DNA from: DAIOGN01 sp036745245
GTDB lineage: Bacteria; Zixibacteria; MSB-5A5; JAUVRN01
Assembly: GCA_036745245.1 (NCBI GenBank)
Contig: DAIOGN010000022.1
Location: forward strand, 1-33,035
Length of the DNA stretch: 33,035 nucleotides
Direction of reading: 5' to 3'
The position numbers were made by a program, and so were the translations under genes. A model generated the notes under the pieces. The model did no database searches. It was given only the letters and a program-made list of their open reading frames with translations, and was not told the DNA's origin. Positions 7,151 through 14,675 of this stretch are shown here, piece after piece (positions within the stretch are counted from its first letter, which is position 1; every line of letters starts with the position of its first letter).

Positions 7151-7296
7151 GGCCGAAGGGAAGGCCCTTCGAGACTCAAGCTGCCGACCCGCCGCGGCTC
7201 CAGCAAGCGCAATTGTCGGAGTGCGGAAGCCGCTGGCCCAACAGTGGTTGGCGTGCCTCTAGCGCCGGGCCATTAAGGGTTGGCACAAGGAGCGAA

Positions 7297-7953
7297 ATGT
7301 GTATATTCAGCGGACAGGACGGCCTGCCGAATCACCATAACGGGGGCTTGGGCTCGTCCTTGGTAACGACAACTGGAAACGAGAAAAGCATCGGGACGAT
7401 CTTCCCGATCGGGTTCATGAGAAACACCTTAGGCGGCGAGGGACAAACCGAGCCGTTTCTATATGCGGCGGCCGACCGCACGGGCTCCGGTGGAGCTTCG
7501 GCCGCGTATCTCCGCGAGAAAGTCGGCGATCTTTTCACCCCCCATCCGGTGACGGTGGCGGCAGACATGGCCGTCCACGATGTCATTTCGCTTATGCAGC
7601 GACATCAGATCGGGGCGGTGCTGCTCGAATCGCGCGGCCGCCTTGCGGGGATCTTCTCCGAACGCGACGTTGTGAATCGGTATCTGGGCCTCGACATCGA
7701 CCCCAACACTCCGGTGAACACCCTCGTGTCGGGAACCGACGTCTCCGTGCAACCCACGGACGACCTGGCTCACGCCATCGAGGTGATGGCGCAGCACAAG
7801 CTGCGACATCTTCCCGTGTGTAACAATTTTCAGCAGATCGTGGGCATCCTCTCGGTGAGAAACATCATCGACTGCCTGGCCCAGCATTACCCCACCGAAG
7901 TCATCAATCAGCCGCCCACGCCCCGGCCTCACCGGTCCGCCGAAGGCGAATAG
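7297..7953 (+). CDS. Two-CBS-domain protein preceding the 2-oxoacid oxidoreductase
   Basis: This 218-residue protein has two CBS motifs: about residues 85-135 (TPHPVTVAADMAVHDVISLM...GIFSERDVV) and 150-200 (VSVQPTDDLAHAIEVM...GILSVRNII). CBS pairs bind adenosine nucleotides or related ligands and act as energy sensors. I chose ATG 7297 because AAGGAG lies just upstream. The first 75 residues have no recognised domain, and ATG 7417 (178 aa) is an alternative start that loses only this part. The gene lies 23 bases before korA and another CBS gene follows korB, so the pair may control the enzyme. Other in-frame starts further upstream lack a ribosome-binding site. Confidence 0.8.
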   Translation: MCIFSGQDGLPNHHNGGLGSSLVTTTGNEKSIGTIFPIGFMRNTLGGEGQTEPFLYAAADRTGSGGASAAYLREKVGDLFTPHPVTVAADMAVHDVISLMQRHQIGAVLLESRGRLAGIFSERDVVNRYLGLDIDPNTPVNTLVSGTDVSVQPTDDLAHAIEVMAQHKLRHLPVCNNFQQIVGILSVRNIIDCLAQHYPTEVINQPPTPRPHRSAEGE

Positions 7954-7976
7954 ATAGAAAGGCTCGCACCATCCCT

Positions 7977-9845
7977 ATGGCCGAAACCAAAACCTCCGTG
8001 AAGCAGTTCACCGACCTCGAACGGGTGACCATCCGTTTCGCGGGCGACTCGGGCGACGGGATTCAGATTTCGGGCTCGCAATTCACGATGGCCACGGCAC
8101 GCATGGGCAACGACCTGTCCACGTTGCCCGACTATCCCGCCGAAATCCGCGCTCCTGCCGGAACGCTTCCGGGCGTGTCCAGCTTCCAGATCAGCTTTTC
8201 TGAGAACCCCATTTTAACGCCGGGCGATCAACCCGACGTGCTGGTCATCATGAACCCGGCCGCATTGCGCGTGCACCTGAAGGACCTGGTGGAAGGCGGC
8301 ATTATCATCGCCAACTCCAACGCCTTCGTCACCGCGAATCTCAAGAAGGCGGGCTACGAAGCCAATCCGCTGGAGGACGGCGCACTCACGGCCTACCGCG
8401 TGGTGGCTCTGCCCATTACCGAGCTCAACGCTCGGGCCCTGGCCGATTCGGGCATCACCAAGCGCGACATCGACCGTTGCAAGAACTTCTACGCACTGGG
8501 CGTGGTGTACTGGATGTACGACCGAGACCTCCAGCCCACGGTCGAGTGGCTCGAAGACAAGTTTAAGAAGCGGCCGGAAATTGCCGCCGCCAACGTGAAG
8601 GCGTTGCGCACGGGCTACAACTACGCCGACACCACGGAGATCTTCACCAGTCACTTCCGCGTGGCCAAGGCCGACCTCGAGCCCGGTGAATACCGCAACA
8701 TCACGGGCACGGAAGCCACCGCCCTCGGGCTGGTGGCCGCTGCGCGGCTGGCCAACACGCCGCTCTTCTACGGAAGCTATCCGATCACTCCGGCCTCCGG
8801 AGTGCTGGAGGAGCTGGCGGCCATGAAGGCGTACGACGTTCGCACCTTCCAGGCGGAAGACGAGATCGCCGCCGTGTGCTCTGCGATCGGCGCGTCATTC
8901 GCCGGCAACATCGGTGTCACCGGCACGTCCGGCCCGGGCCTCGCGCTCAAGAGCGAGGCGATTGGCCTTGCGGTGATGACAGAGCTGCCGCTGGTCATCT
9001 TCGACGCTCAGCGGGCGGGTCCGTCCACCGGATTGCCCACGAAGACCGAGCAGGGGGATTTCTTGCTGGCGTACGGCGGCCGGCACGGCGAAAGCCCGTT
9101 GGCCATTGTGGCGCCCATCTCTCCTTCGGACTGCTTCAACATGGCCATGGAAGCGGTGCGCCTGGCCGTGAGGCACATGACGCCCGTGATTATTCTGTGC
9201 GACGGCTACCTTGTGAACGGCGCCGAGCCGTGGAAGCTGCCTGACGTCGACACGTTGCCCAGAATCGAGATCCGGCACGACACGGGGGAAGAGGAGTTCC
9301 ATCCCTACCGTCGCGATCCGGAGACCTTGGTCCGTCCCTGGGTGGTGCCGGGCATGCCGGGTAAAGAACACCGAATCGGTGGCCTCGAGAAAGCCGATGT
9401 CACCGGCAATGTCAGCTACGATCCCGAGAACCACGAGAAAATGGTGCACCTGCGCGCAGAAAAGATCAACCGTATCGCGCGCGACATTCCGGCTCTAGAA
9501 GTGGAGGGCCCGCGCGAAGGCGATATTCTCGTGCTGGGCTGGGGATCCACGTACGGGGCCATCTCGTCGGCGTGTCGCGATCTGCGTCGTGAAGATGTCC
9601 GAGTGTCCAACGCGCAGTTGCGTTATCTGCATCCGCTGCCTTCGAACCTGGGCAGCGTGCTGTCGCGCTTCAAGGTGATCCTCATGCCCGAACTCAACAT
9701 GGGGCAGCTGCGGATGGTCCTTTCGGCACAATTCAAGGCTCACTTTGTAGGATTGAACAAGATTCAGGGACAGCCCTTCAAGATCCATGAGGTCAGGGCT
9801 AAAATCGAAGAGATCCTCGAAACAGGAATACACATAAAATCATGA
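7977..9845 (+). CDS. korA: 2-oxoacid:ferredoxin oxidoreductase, fused gamma/alpha subunit
   Basis: A 622-residue subunit with the gamma domain first (GDSGDGIQISGSQF near residue 20) and the pyrimidine-binding alpha domain after about residue 215 (YGSYPITPASGVLEELA; EDEIAAVCSAIGASFAG; TSGPGLALKSEAIGLAVMTELPLVI). This is the two-subunit 2-oxoglutarate:ferredoxin oxidoreductase type, as in Mycobacterium KorAB. With KorB it would convert a 2-oxoacid plus CoA to acyl-CoA and CO2 and reduce ferredoxin. The substrate is most likely 2-oxoglutarate, but sequence alone does not exclude another 2-oxoacid. Its stop overlaps the korB start by four bases (ATGA), so translation is coupled. No separate ferredoxin subunit is encoded here. 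Confidence 0.92.
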   Translation: MAETKTSVKQFTDLERVTIRFAGDSGDGIQISGSQFTMATARMGNDLSTLPDYPAEIRAPAGTLPGVSSFQISFSENPILTPGDQPDVLVIMNPAALRVHLKDLVEGGIIIANSNAFVTANLKKAGYEANPLEDGALTAYRVVALPITELNARALADSGITKRDIDRCKNFYALGVVYWMYDRDLQPTVEWLEDKFKKRPEIAAANVKALRTGYNYADTTEIFTSHFRVAKADLEPGEYRNITGTEATALGLVAAARLANTPLFYGSYPITPASGVLEELAAMKAYDVRTFQAEDEIAAVCSAIGASFAGNIGVTGTSGPGLALKSEAIGLAVMTELPLVIFDAQRAGPSTGLPTKTEQGDFLLAYGGRHGESPLAIVAPISPSDCFNMAMEAVRLAVRHMTPVIILCDGYLVNGAEPWKLPDVDTLPRIEIRHDTGEEEFHPYRRDPETLVRPWVVPGMPGKEHRIGGLEKADVTGNVSYDPENHEKMVHLRAEKINRIARDIPALEVEGPREGDILVLGWGSTYGAISSACRDLRREDVRVSNAQLRYLHPLPSNLGSVLSRFKVILMPELNMGQLRMVLSAQFKAHFVGLNKIQGQPFKIHEVRAKIEEILETGIHIKS

Positions 9846-10882
9846 CACCGACTACGATGGCTGGACCCAAGCTCGAACAGCAGAGCCTCACTCGACAGGA
9901 TTTCATCTCAGACCAGGAAGTGCGCTGGTGCCCGGGGTGCGGCGACTACGCCATTCTCGCCCAGGTGCAGAAGGTCATGCCCGAGCTGGGCATCCCGCGC
10001 GAGAAGATCGTATTCGTGTCGGGCATCGGTTGCTCCAGCCGGTTTCCGTATTACATGAACACGTACGGCTTCCACTCCATTCACGGACGTGCGCCGGCCA
10101 TCGCCACGGGCGTGAAGTGCGCGAATCCGGATCTTCAGGTGTGGATCGTCACAGGCGACGGCGACGGGCTGTCGATCGGCGGCAACCACATGCTGCACAC
10201 GCTGCGCCGCAACCTCGACGTGAAGATCCTGCTGTTCAACAATCGGATCTACGGACTCACCAAGGGACAGACGTCGCCCACGTCCGAACACGGCAAGAAG
10301 ACCAAGTCCACGCCGTACGGCTCCCTGGAGAATCCGATCAACCCGGTGTCGTTCGCGATCGCGGCCGAGGCCACGTTCGTAGCGCGCGCCGTGGCCACCG
10401 AGACCAAGCACTTAGCCGAAGTCATCGAGCGGGCCGCACGGCACAAAGGCACGGCGTTCGTGGAGATCTACCAGAACTGCAACATCTTCAACGACGGCAC
10501 CTTCGAAGAGGTGTCGGCGCGCGAAGTGAAGTCCGACCGATTGGTGCTGATGGAGCACGGGAAGCCGCTGGTGTTCGGCAAGCAGAGCGACAAGGCCATT
10601 CGCATGCGTCACCTTCACATGGAGGTGGGGCCGGCGAACGCTGCCGACAACGGCTCACAGGTGGTGGTGCACGACGAGAAGTCGGCCGACACCACCCTGG
10701 CCTACATGCTCGGCAACATGCGCTGGCCCGCCTACCCCGAGGCCATCGGGGTGTTCCGTGCCATCGAGAAACCCACCTACGATGAAATGCTCATGGATCA
10801 GATCAAGCACGCGCAGGGCGGCAAGGGACCGGGCAATTTGCGTGACCTGATCTACTCCGGGGAGCGCTGGAAGATCAATTGA
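9842..10882 (+). CDS. korB: 2-oxoacid:ferredoxin oxidoreductase, beta (TPP) subunit
   Basis: A 346-residue subunit carrying the thiamine diphosphate site: GDGDGLSIGGNH followed by NNRIYGLTKGQTSPTS. The cysteine motif C30-P-G-C33-G, together with later cysteines, is typical of the [4Fe-4S]-binding beta subunit (I see C30, C33 and a cysteine near residue 60 in GIGCSSRFPYY, plus NCNIFND further on). Length is usual for the two-subunit KorAB class. It partners with the KorA subunit just upstream (ATGA overlap). Its stop overlaps the TTG start of the following zinc-ribbon/CBS gene (TTGA). These couplings suggest fixed stoichiometry of the whole four-gene operon. Confidence 0.92.
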   Translation: MTPTTMAGPKLEQQSLTRQDFISDQEVRWCPGCGDYAILAQVQKVMPELGIPREKIVFVSGIGCSSRFPYYMNTYGFHSIHGRAPAIATGVKCANPDLQVWIVTGDGDGLSIGGNHMLHTLRRNLDVKILLFNNRIYGLTKGQTSPTSEHGKKTKSTPYGSLENPINPVSFAIAAEATFVARAVATETKHLAEVIERAARHKGTAFVEIYQNCNIFNDGTFEEVSAREVKSDRLVLMEHGKPLVFGKQSDKAIRMRHLHMEVGPANAADNGSQVVVHDEKSADTTLAYMLGNMRWPAYPEAIGVFRAIEKPTYDEMLMDQIKHAQGGKGPGNLRDLIYSGERWKIN

Positions 10883-11400
10883 TCTGCACCTTCTGCGGTT
10901 ACGATAACCTGCCGGGCGAAGACTACTGCGTGGAGTGCCGCGCCGACTTACGGGATCAGGACATCCCGCAAGCGCGCCTGGGCATTTCCGACAGGCTGCT
11001 CAACGAGACCCTCGAGCGACTATGCAAGCATCCTCCCGCTACGGTGACGCCCGACACGCCGATTTCGGAAGTGTTGAAGCTCCTGCGTTCGAGGAATATC
11101 GGTTCGGTCGTGGTCGGCACGACGGCGCCCTTCAAGGGCATCTTCACCGAGCGCGACTGTCTCACGAAGCTGGCCAATCGCCCGTACGATCTCAATAAGA
11201 CCACCGTGGGTGAGCTCATGACTCGCAATCCGCTCTCGGTGGAATCTTCGCAGCCCATCGCCGCGGCCTTGAACGCCATGTCGGCCATCGGGGTGCGGCA
11301 CCTGCCCGTGGTTCGCGACGGCCAGATCGCCGAAGTCCTCTCGGTGCAGGACATCCTCGAGTACATCCGCGACCTGAGCTCCCCCAGCGCCGCCCACTAG
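10879..11400 (+). CDS. Zinc-ribbon plus two-CBS-domain protein
   Basis: A 173-residue protein with an N-terminal zinc ribbon (C3-x2-C6 ... C17-x2-C20 in ICTFCGYDNLPGEDYCVECRADLR) followed by a CBS pair (about residues 50-105 and 115-170; GIFTERDCLTKL and AEVLSVQDILEYI). The start is TTG 10879, which overlaps the korB stop in TTGA; GGAAG lies six bases before it. CBS pairs bind adenylates; a zinc ribbon can mediate protein contact or stabilise a small fold. Its coupling to korB makes a regulatory subunit of the oxidoreductase a reasonable guess, but no direct evidence shows it. It differs from the first CBS protein of the operon mainly in having the zinc ribbon. Confidence 0.85.
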   Translation: MICTFCGYDNLPGEDYCVECRADLRDQDIPQARLGISDRLLNETLERLCKHPPATVTPDTPISEVLKLLRSRNIGSVVVGTTAPFKGIFTERDCLTKLANRPYDLNKTTVGELMTRNPLSVESSQPIAAALNAMSAIGVRHLPVVRDGQIAEVLSVQDILEYIRDLSSPSAAH

Positions 11401-11406
11401 AGCCTC

Positions 11407-11465
11407 GGGTCAGACCCCGGTCGTCGGTTTGCACACCATCAAATAGGGTAATTGGGATCTGACCC
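11407..11465. repeat. Dispersed GGGTCAGA inverted repeat, copy 1
   Basis: GGGTCAGA (11407-11414) and TCTGACCC (11458-11465) face each other across 43 bases, directly after the zinc-ribbon/CBS gene. TGTTTTT follows the right arm, so the element may also terminate the kor operon. The same arm core recurs at 23413 and 24266. Confidence 0.6.
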
Positions 11466-11530
11466 TGTTTTTCTGGAACGTCTCCCGCTTCATCAAGTAA
11501 AACTCCCCGTCAGGAGGAAGGCAGGCTCTG

Positions 11531-11552
11531 TCGGAGTGCATCTGCACTCCGA
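11531..11552 (+). promoter_or_regulatory. Perfect hairpin in the leader of the lipoprotein gene
   Basis: TCGGAGTGCA (11531-11540) and TGCACTCCGA (11543-11552) are exact complements with two bases between them. As RNA this gives a nine-pair stem with an ATCT tetraloop. It ends about 17 bases before the AGGAGG of the downstream gene, so it lies in its probable leader. It could control translation or mRNA stability, or be a dispersed palindrome. Confidence 0.45.
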
Positions 11553-11578
11553 ACTTCCGTTGCTTCCAGGAGGGAGCC

Positions 11579-12322
11579 ATGCCGAGTTACACACAGGGTA
11601 TCGCACGATTCGGACAGATTGCCGCATCCGTGGTTCTGGCTGTGCTCGTCTGTTCGTGCTCATCAAAGAAGATTGGCGGACCTTTCGATTCCTCCGCGAA
11701 TTCCGCCCCGTTGCCTTCGTCCAGATCTGAGGCGGTGGATCTCGCCACTCAGGATCGCGACTTGCTCGAACTGGCTGAGGGGGATCCTCGAGCCCGCCTG
11801 ATCCAGTCCGAGGCTGAACTGACGATCGAAGCCGTGCACCAGGATTCCTTGCATCTCAGGCTGGTTTACCAGGCAGAGCTTCTTGGGGGGTACGTGGTGG
11901 AATCCACCCGCCAGCGCACCCAGGTGCGCGTTCCTGCCGGCGACTTCAAGGCCCTGTTTGCCGAGATGGAGACATGGGGCAAGGTGTCCCGGCGCGTCAT
12001 CAAGGGTGCGGACCTGACCGACTCGTTTCGCGACCTCCGGATGGAACTCGACAACATTGAACTCCGTAGGTCACGGCTCCTGCAATTGCTGGGTCAGACC
12101 GACGACGTGGAGGCCAAGCTCAGGATCGAAGCAGAACTCGAGCGAGTGTCGATCCAGATCGATCGGCTCACGGCAACACTTGCTGCCGCTCGTCACGAGT
12201 TGAAATTCACAACGGTCACCATGGAGACCACCAAGCCAAACAAGGACTGGAAGCCTGGATACGTCCTGGAGGGCCTGGGTCTGGTGTTCAAAGGCGTCAG
12301 GTCGCTATTGGTGATTCGATGA
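11579..12322 (+). CDS. DUF4349-type lipoprotein
   Basis: A 247-residue protein whose start is fixed by AGGAGG five bases before ATG 11579. The signal peptide ends at a lipobox-like VCS-C27, followed by a Ser-rich linker, so it is probably a membrane-anchored lipoprotein. The body matches the DUF4349 pattern: an edge-strand region (RLVYQAELLGGYVVES...TQVRVPAGDFKALFAEMETWGKV), then SFRDLRMELDNIELRRSRLLQLLGQTDDVEAKLRIEAELERVSIQIDRL, which is a coiled-coil hairpin, then a final beta strand (ELKFTTVTMET). Function of the family is unknown. It stands alone between the kor operon and a convergent SDR gene. Confidence 0.75.
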   Translation: MPSYTQGIARFGQIAASVVLAVLVCSCSSKKIGGPFDSSANSAPLPSSRSEAVDLATQDRDLLELAEGDPRARLIQSEAELTIEAVHQDSLHLRLVYQAELLGGYVVESTRQRTQVRVPAGDFKALFAEMETWGKVSRRVIKGADLTDSFRDLRMELDNIELRRSRLLQLLGQTDDVEAKLRIEAELERVSIQIDRLTATLAAARHELKFTTVTMETTKPNKDWKPGYVLEGLGLVFKGVRSLLVIR

Positions 12323-12406
12323 GCGTTAGGCGGCCCGCTCGCCCCGGTACAGGAAGACAGCGTTAAACTCGAATCGCTGAATTGTGGTGCAGTCTGATCG
12401 GTGTCG

Positions 12407-12438
12407 GTGGCGCAGTGCGTTGCGAAGCACTTCGCCAC
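12407..12438. terminator. Possible shared terminator between convergent genes
   Basis: GTGGCGCAGTGC (12407-12418) pairs with GCACTTCGCCAC (12427-12438) in 11 of 12 positions, with an 8-base loop. It lies between the convergent lipoprotein and SDR genes, where a two-way terminator is expected. No T run follows on either strand, so the function is uncertain. Confidence 0.35.
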
Positions 12439-12451
12439 TGACTCCGATAAC

Positions 12452-13198
12452 CTAACCTACCACGCCTACGGCTGTGCTCAGGTAGGTGTCGGTCTCGAGC
12501 TGGTCGAGCATGAAGGCGGCCACGTCTGCGCGCGAGATGCTCTGTGTGGCGAGGAAACTCCCCACACCCTGGCCATGCCGGGCCCGCCCGTTCGGCGGAG
12601 CATCGGTGAGCCTGCCGGGGCGCACGATCACCCATTCGAAGTCACTCTCGGCGATCATTCGTTCCTGACGAGCTTTGTCCCAGAAGTAGAAGGGCAGAAC
12701 CGTGGGAACGACAAACAGCGAGTACAACAGTCCCAATCGGCCTGCACTGTCGCCGACCCCAAGCGATGTGGCACACACGATTCGCGGCACATTGTGCGAC
12801 TTCATCGCTGCCATGATGTTGTGCGTGCCGAGGGAAAGAAGGCGCGGCGCGCCATAGTACTGCCTGTGGCCAAGCACCGACACCACCGCTTCCACTCCAA
12901 CCATGGCCCGCTCCACCGAGGCGAGATCTTTCACGTCGCCCTGGACGATCGTGAGCCGCGAGTCCTGCACCGCCACCGCGCTCGGATTGCGCACCATGGC
13001 CGTGACCTGATAGCCTCGCTTGAGTGACTGCACGAGCAATTCGCGCCCCGTGCCGCCCGTACCGCCCACCACCAGGATCCGCTGAGGACGGCGACGCAGC
13101 GCGCTTGCACCGGAAGCCCCTCGCGACCGGTGACCGGCCACACCGAGTGCAGCTGTCAGCCCCACGGCGTAGGCCAGATACCAGGGGAGGATTTTCAT
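12452..13198 (-). CDS. NAD(P)-binding atypical SDR (NmrA-like) with N-terminal membrane segment
   Basis: A 248-residue protein from ATG 13198. An N-terminal hydrophobic stretch (about residues 3-21) is followed by a Rossmann fold with the glycine motif GGTGGTG at 45-51, and then strand-turn features typical of atypical SDRs: TAMVRNPSAV, IVQGDVKDLASVERAM, VVSVLGH, and VIVRPGRLTDAP. These proteins bind NAD(P)H; many act on ubiquinone biogenesis, isoflavones or as redox sensors, and I cannot assign a substrate. The classical YxxxK pair is not in standard form. A GTG start 33 bases upstream is possible but would add unneeded residues before the hydrophobic segment. Convergent with the lipoprotein gene and divergent from the ABC export operon. 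Confidence 0.8.
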   Translation of the reverse strand: MKILPWYLAYAVGLTAALGVAGHRSRGASGASALRRRPQRILVVGGTGGTGRELLVQSLKRGYQVTAMVRNPSAVAVQDSRLTIVQGDVKDLASVERAMVGVEAVVSVLGHRQYYGAPRLLSLGTHNIMAAMKSHNVPRIVCATSLGVGDSAGRLGLLYSLFVVPTVLPFYFWDKARQERMIAESDFEWVIVRPGRLTDAPPNGRARHGQGVGSFLATQSISRADVAAFMLDQLETDTYLSTAVGVVG

Positions 13199-13291
13199 GA
13201 AATGGACTTTCAATGTCCCACCCGCTGCCACGGCGGGCGAGTTAATAAAGAATCCCGCGCCTCTCTTCCCTTCGCGGCCGGCTCAGCAACT

Positions 13292-13305
13292 GTCCGATAT
13301 CGAAC
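13292..13305. promoter_or_regulatory. Enhancer-like site 1 of the ABC export operon
   Basis: GTCC-GATATC-GAAC at 13292-13305 is a near-palindrome (within TGTCCGATATCGAACA, 14 of 16 symmetric positions). Its reverse complement, GTTC-N6-GGAC, recurs exactly in form 21 bp downstream. It is centred about 108 bp before the predicted start of transcription, as expected for an NtrC-type activator. Confidence 0.6.
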
Positions 13306-13312
13306 ACCGCAC

Positions 13313-13326
13313 GTTCGGAACTGGAC
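13313..13326. promoter_or_regulatory. Enhancer-like site 2 of the ABC export operon
   Basis: GTTC-GGAACT-GGAC at 13313-13326 is the same GTTC-N6-GGAC site as its upstream partner but in the opposite orientation. The centres are 21 bp apart, two helical turns, so two activator dimers would sit on one DNA face. It is centred about 87 bp before the predicted transcription start. AT-richer DNA (13350-13378) lies between it and the promoter, where bending would be useful. Confidence 0.6.
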
Positions 13327-13380
13327 GAAATGCCCCTGGTCCGCCTCACCTAATGTGTTGTCATACAATAAGATAGCTTG

Positions 13381-13395
13381 TGGCACGCGGCTTGC
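13381..13395 (+). promoter_or_regulatory. Sigma-54 (-24/-12) promoter of the ABC export operon
   Basis: TGGCAC-GCGGC-TTGC at 13381-13395 is a full match to the sigma-54 consensus core with correct 5-base spacing. The predicted transcription start is near 13407, 15 bases before the first good ATG of the operon. The operon itself encodes an NtrC-type activator, so positive autoregulation is likely. Confidence 0.8.
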
Positions 13396-13421
13396 CATAC
13401 AGAGTGTTTCGAGCACCTACT

Positions 13422-14675
13422 ATGGAAGCAATGGACCGCCCCCTCGACCCCGCCGTGCAGCGGCAGGTGAAACTTCAGCGCCTCAGGCTGCCGGTCATTG
13501 TGGCGCTGTCGGCGATCGGCGTCATCGTCCTCGGCATCAGCCTGATGAGGCCCTCCGTGGAACGCGACCGTCTGCGCACGGCCGTGGTGGAGCGAGGCGA
13601 CGTGGCGGCCACGCTCGACGCATCAGGCCTCGTGGTGCCGCAGTCGGAGCAGGTCTTCACGGCGCCTCTGGCCACTCGCATCGTGAAGGTGCTCAAGACT
13701 CCCGGCTCCGCCGTCACCCCCGGCGACACCATCCTCCGGCTCGACAACAAAGATGCCTCGCGCGACGCCGCCAAACTCAGAGAACAGATCGCACTCAGGA
13801 TGAATGCGCGGAAACAGGCCTCGCTCGAGCTGGCCCGCGCGCGCAACGACCTCACGTCTCAACGCGACATCAAGGTGCTCGAGCTCGAATCGGCCCGGTT
13901 CGAGCTGGAGCGCAACCAGAAGATGTTCGAGCGTGGACTCATCGTGAAAGACGACGTCCGCAAGTCGGAGACCGCTCTCGAACGCGCGCAAATCGAGCTT
14001 CGACACATCGACACACTCATCGCCCATTCTCAGGCCGACCTCGACGCACGCGAAGAGGGGCTGGCCCTCGAGATCAAGATTCTCGAAGGGGACTACGCCG
14101 TCGCGCGCGAACGCCTGAACCGTACCAGCGTCACCGCCGACCGAGCCGGCGTGGTCACCTGGGTGATGTCGCAGGAGGGCGCCTCTGTGGCCGAAGGAGA
14201 TCCGGTGGCGCGCGTATCGGATCCCACTTCGTACCGCGTGGAGGCGTCGCTCTCCGATGTGCTGGCGCGCCGGCTCACCGTGGGACTCCCGGCCGTGGTA
14301 AGAAGCGGCGACACCGTGCTCACCGGAGTGGTGAGAAAGGTCCTGCCCACCGTGCAGAACGGCATCGTGACCTTCGAGGTGACCCTCGATCAGCCCAACC
14401 ATCCCGTGCTACGACCCAACCTGCGCGTGGACGTCCACGCCGTGACCGAACAACGTCCCACCACTCTGCGCGTGCGGCGCGGGCCGCTCATCAATCTCGA
14501 AGGCCGCGATGTGGTCTTCGTGATTCGCGGTGACGAGGCCGTGCGTACTCACGTGACCGTGGGTCTTTCGAACTTCGAATTCTATGAAATCACCGACGGC
14601 CTGGCCGAGGGAGACGTCGTCATCATCTCGGACATGTCAGATTACAGCAAATCCAAGGAGGTTCAGCTTCAATGA
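13422..14675 (+). CDS. HlyD/MacA-family periplasmic adaptor of an ABC exporter
   Basis: A 417-residue membrane fusion protein. One transmembrane helix (about residues 21-42, LPVIVALSAIGVIVLGISLM) anchors it. A split lipoyl/barrel-sandwich domain follows (ERGDVAATLDASGLVVPQSEQVFTAP...GSAVTPGDTILRLDN), then a long coiled-coil hairpin rich in A/E/L/R (about 110-225), then beta-barrel and membrane-proximal parts (VTADRAGVVTWVMSQEGASVAEGDPVARVSD...). It would bridge the inner-membrane transporter to an outer-membrane channel. ATG 13422 was chosen because the sigma-54 promoter lies just upstream; ATG 13431 is also possible. An in-frame GTG at 13380 overlaps the -24 element and cannot be in the transcript. 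It overlaps the ATPase gene by four bases. Confidence 0.88.
   Translation: MEAMDRPLDPAVQRQVKLQRLRLPVIVALSAIGVIVLGISLMRPSVERDRLRTAVVERGDVAATLDASGLVVPQSEQVFTAPLATRIVKVLKTPGSAVTPGDTILRLDNKDASRDAAKLREQIALRMNARKQASLELARARNDLTSQRDIKVLELESARFELERNQKMFERGLIVKDDVRKSETALERAQIELRHIDTLIAHSQADLDAREEGLALEIKILEGDYAVARERLNRTSVTADRAGVVTWVMSQEGASVAEGDPVARVSDPTSYRVEASLSDVLARRLTVGLPAVVRSGDTVLTGVVRKVLPTVQNGIVTFEVTLDQPNHPVLRPNLRVDVHAVTEQRPTTLRVRRGPLINLEGRDVVFVIRGDEAVRTHVTVGLSNFEFYEITDGLAEGDVVIISDMSDYSKSKEVQLQ

Noticed and set aside
7151..7296. Sigma-54 promoter before the kinase/P-loop gene or the CBS gene
   Set aside because: TGGCAC occurs at 7282, but no TTGC follows at the right spacing; no -24/-12 pair was found on the minus strand either.
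13380..13421. GTG start at 13380 for the adaptor gene
   Set aside because: It overlaps the -24 element of the sigma-54 promoter, so it would not be in the transcript.
13130..14533. 467-codon plus-strand open frame
   Set aside because: Arg/His/Pro-rich shadow in another frame of the adaptor gene, crossing the promoter and enhancer sites.
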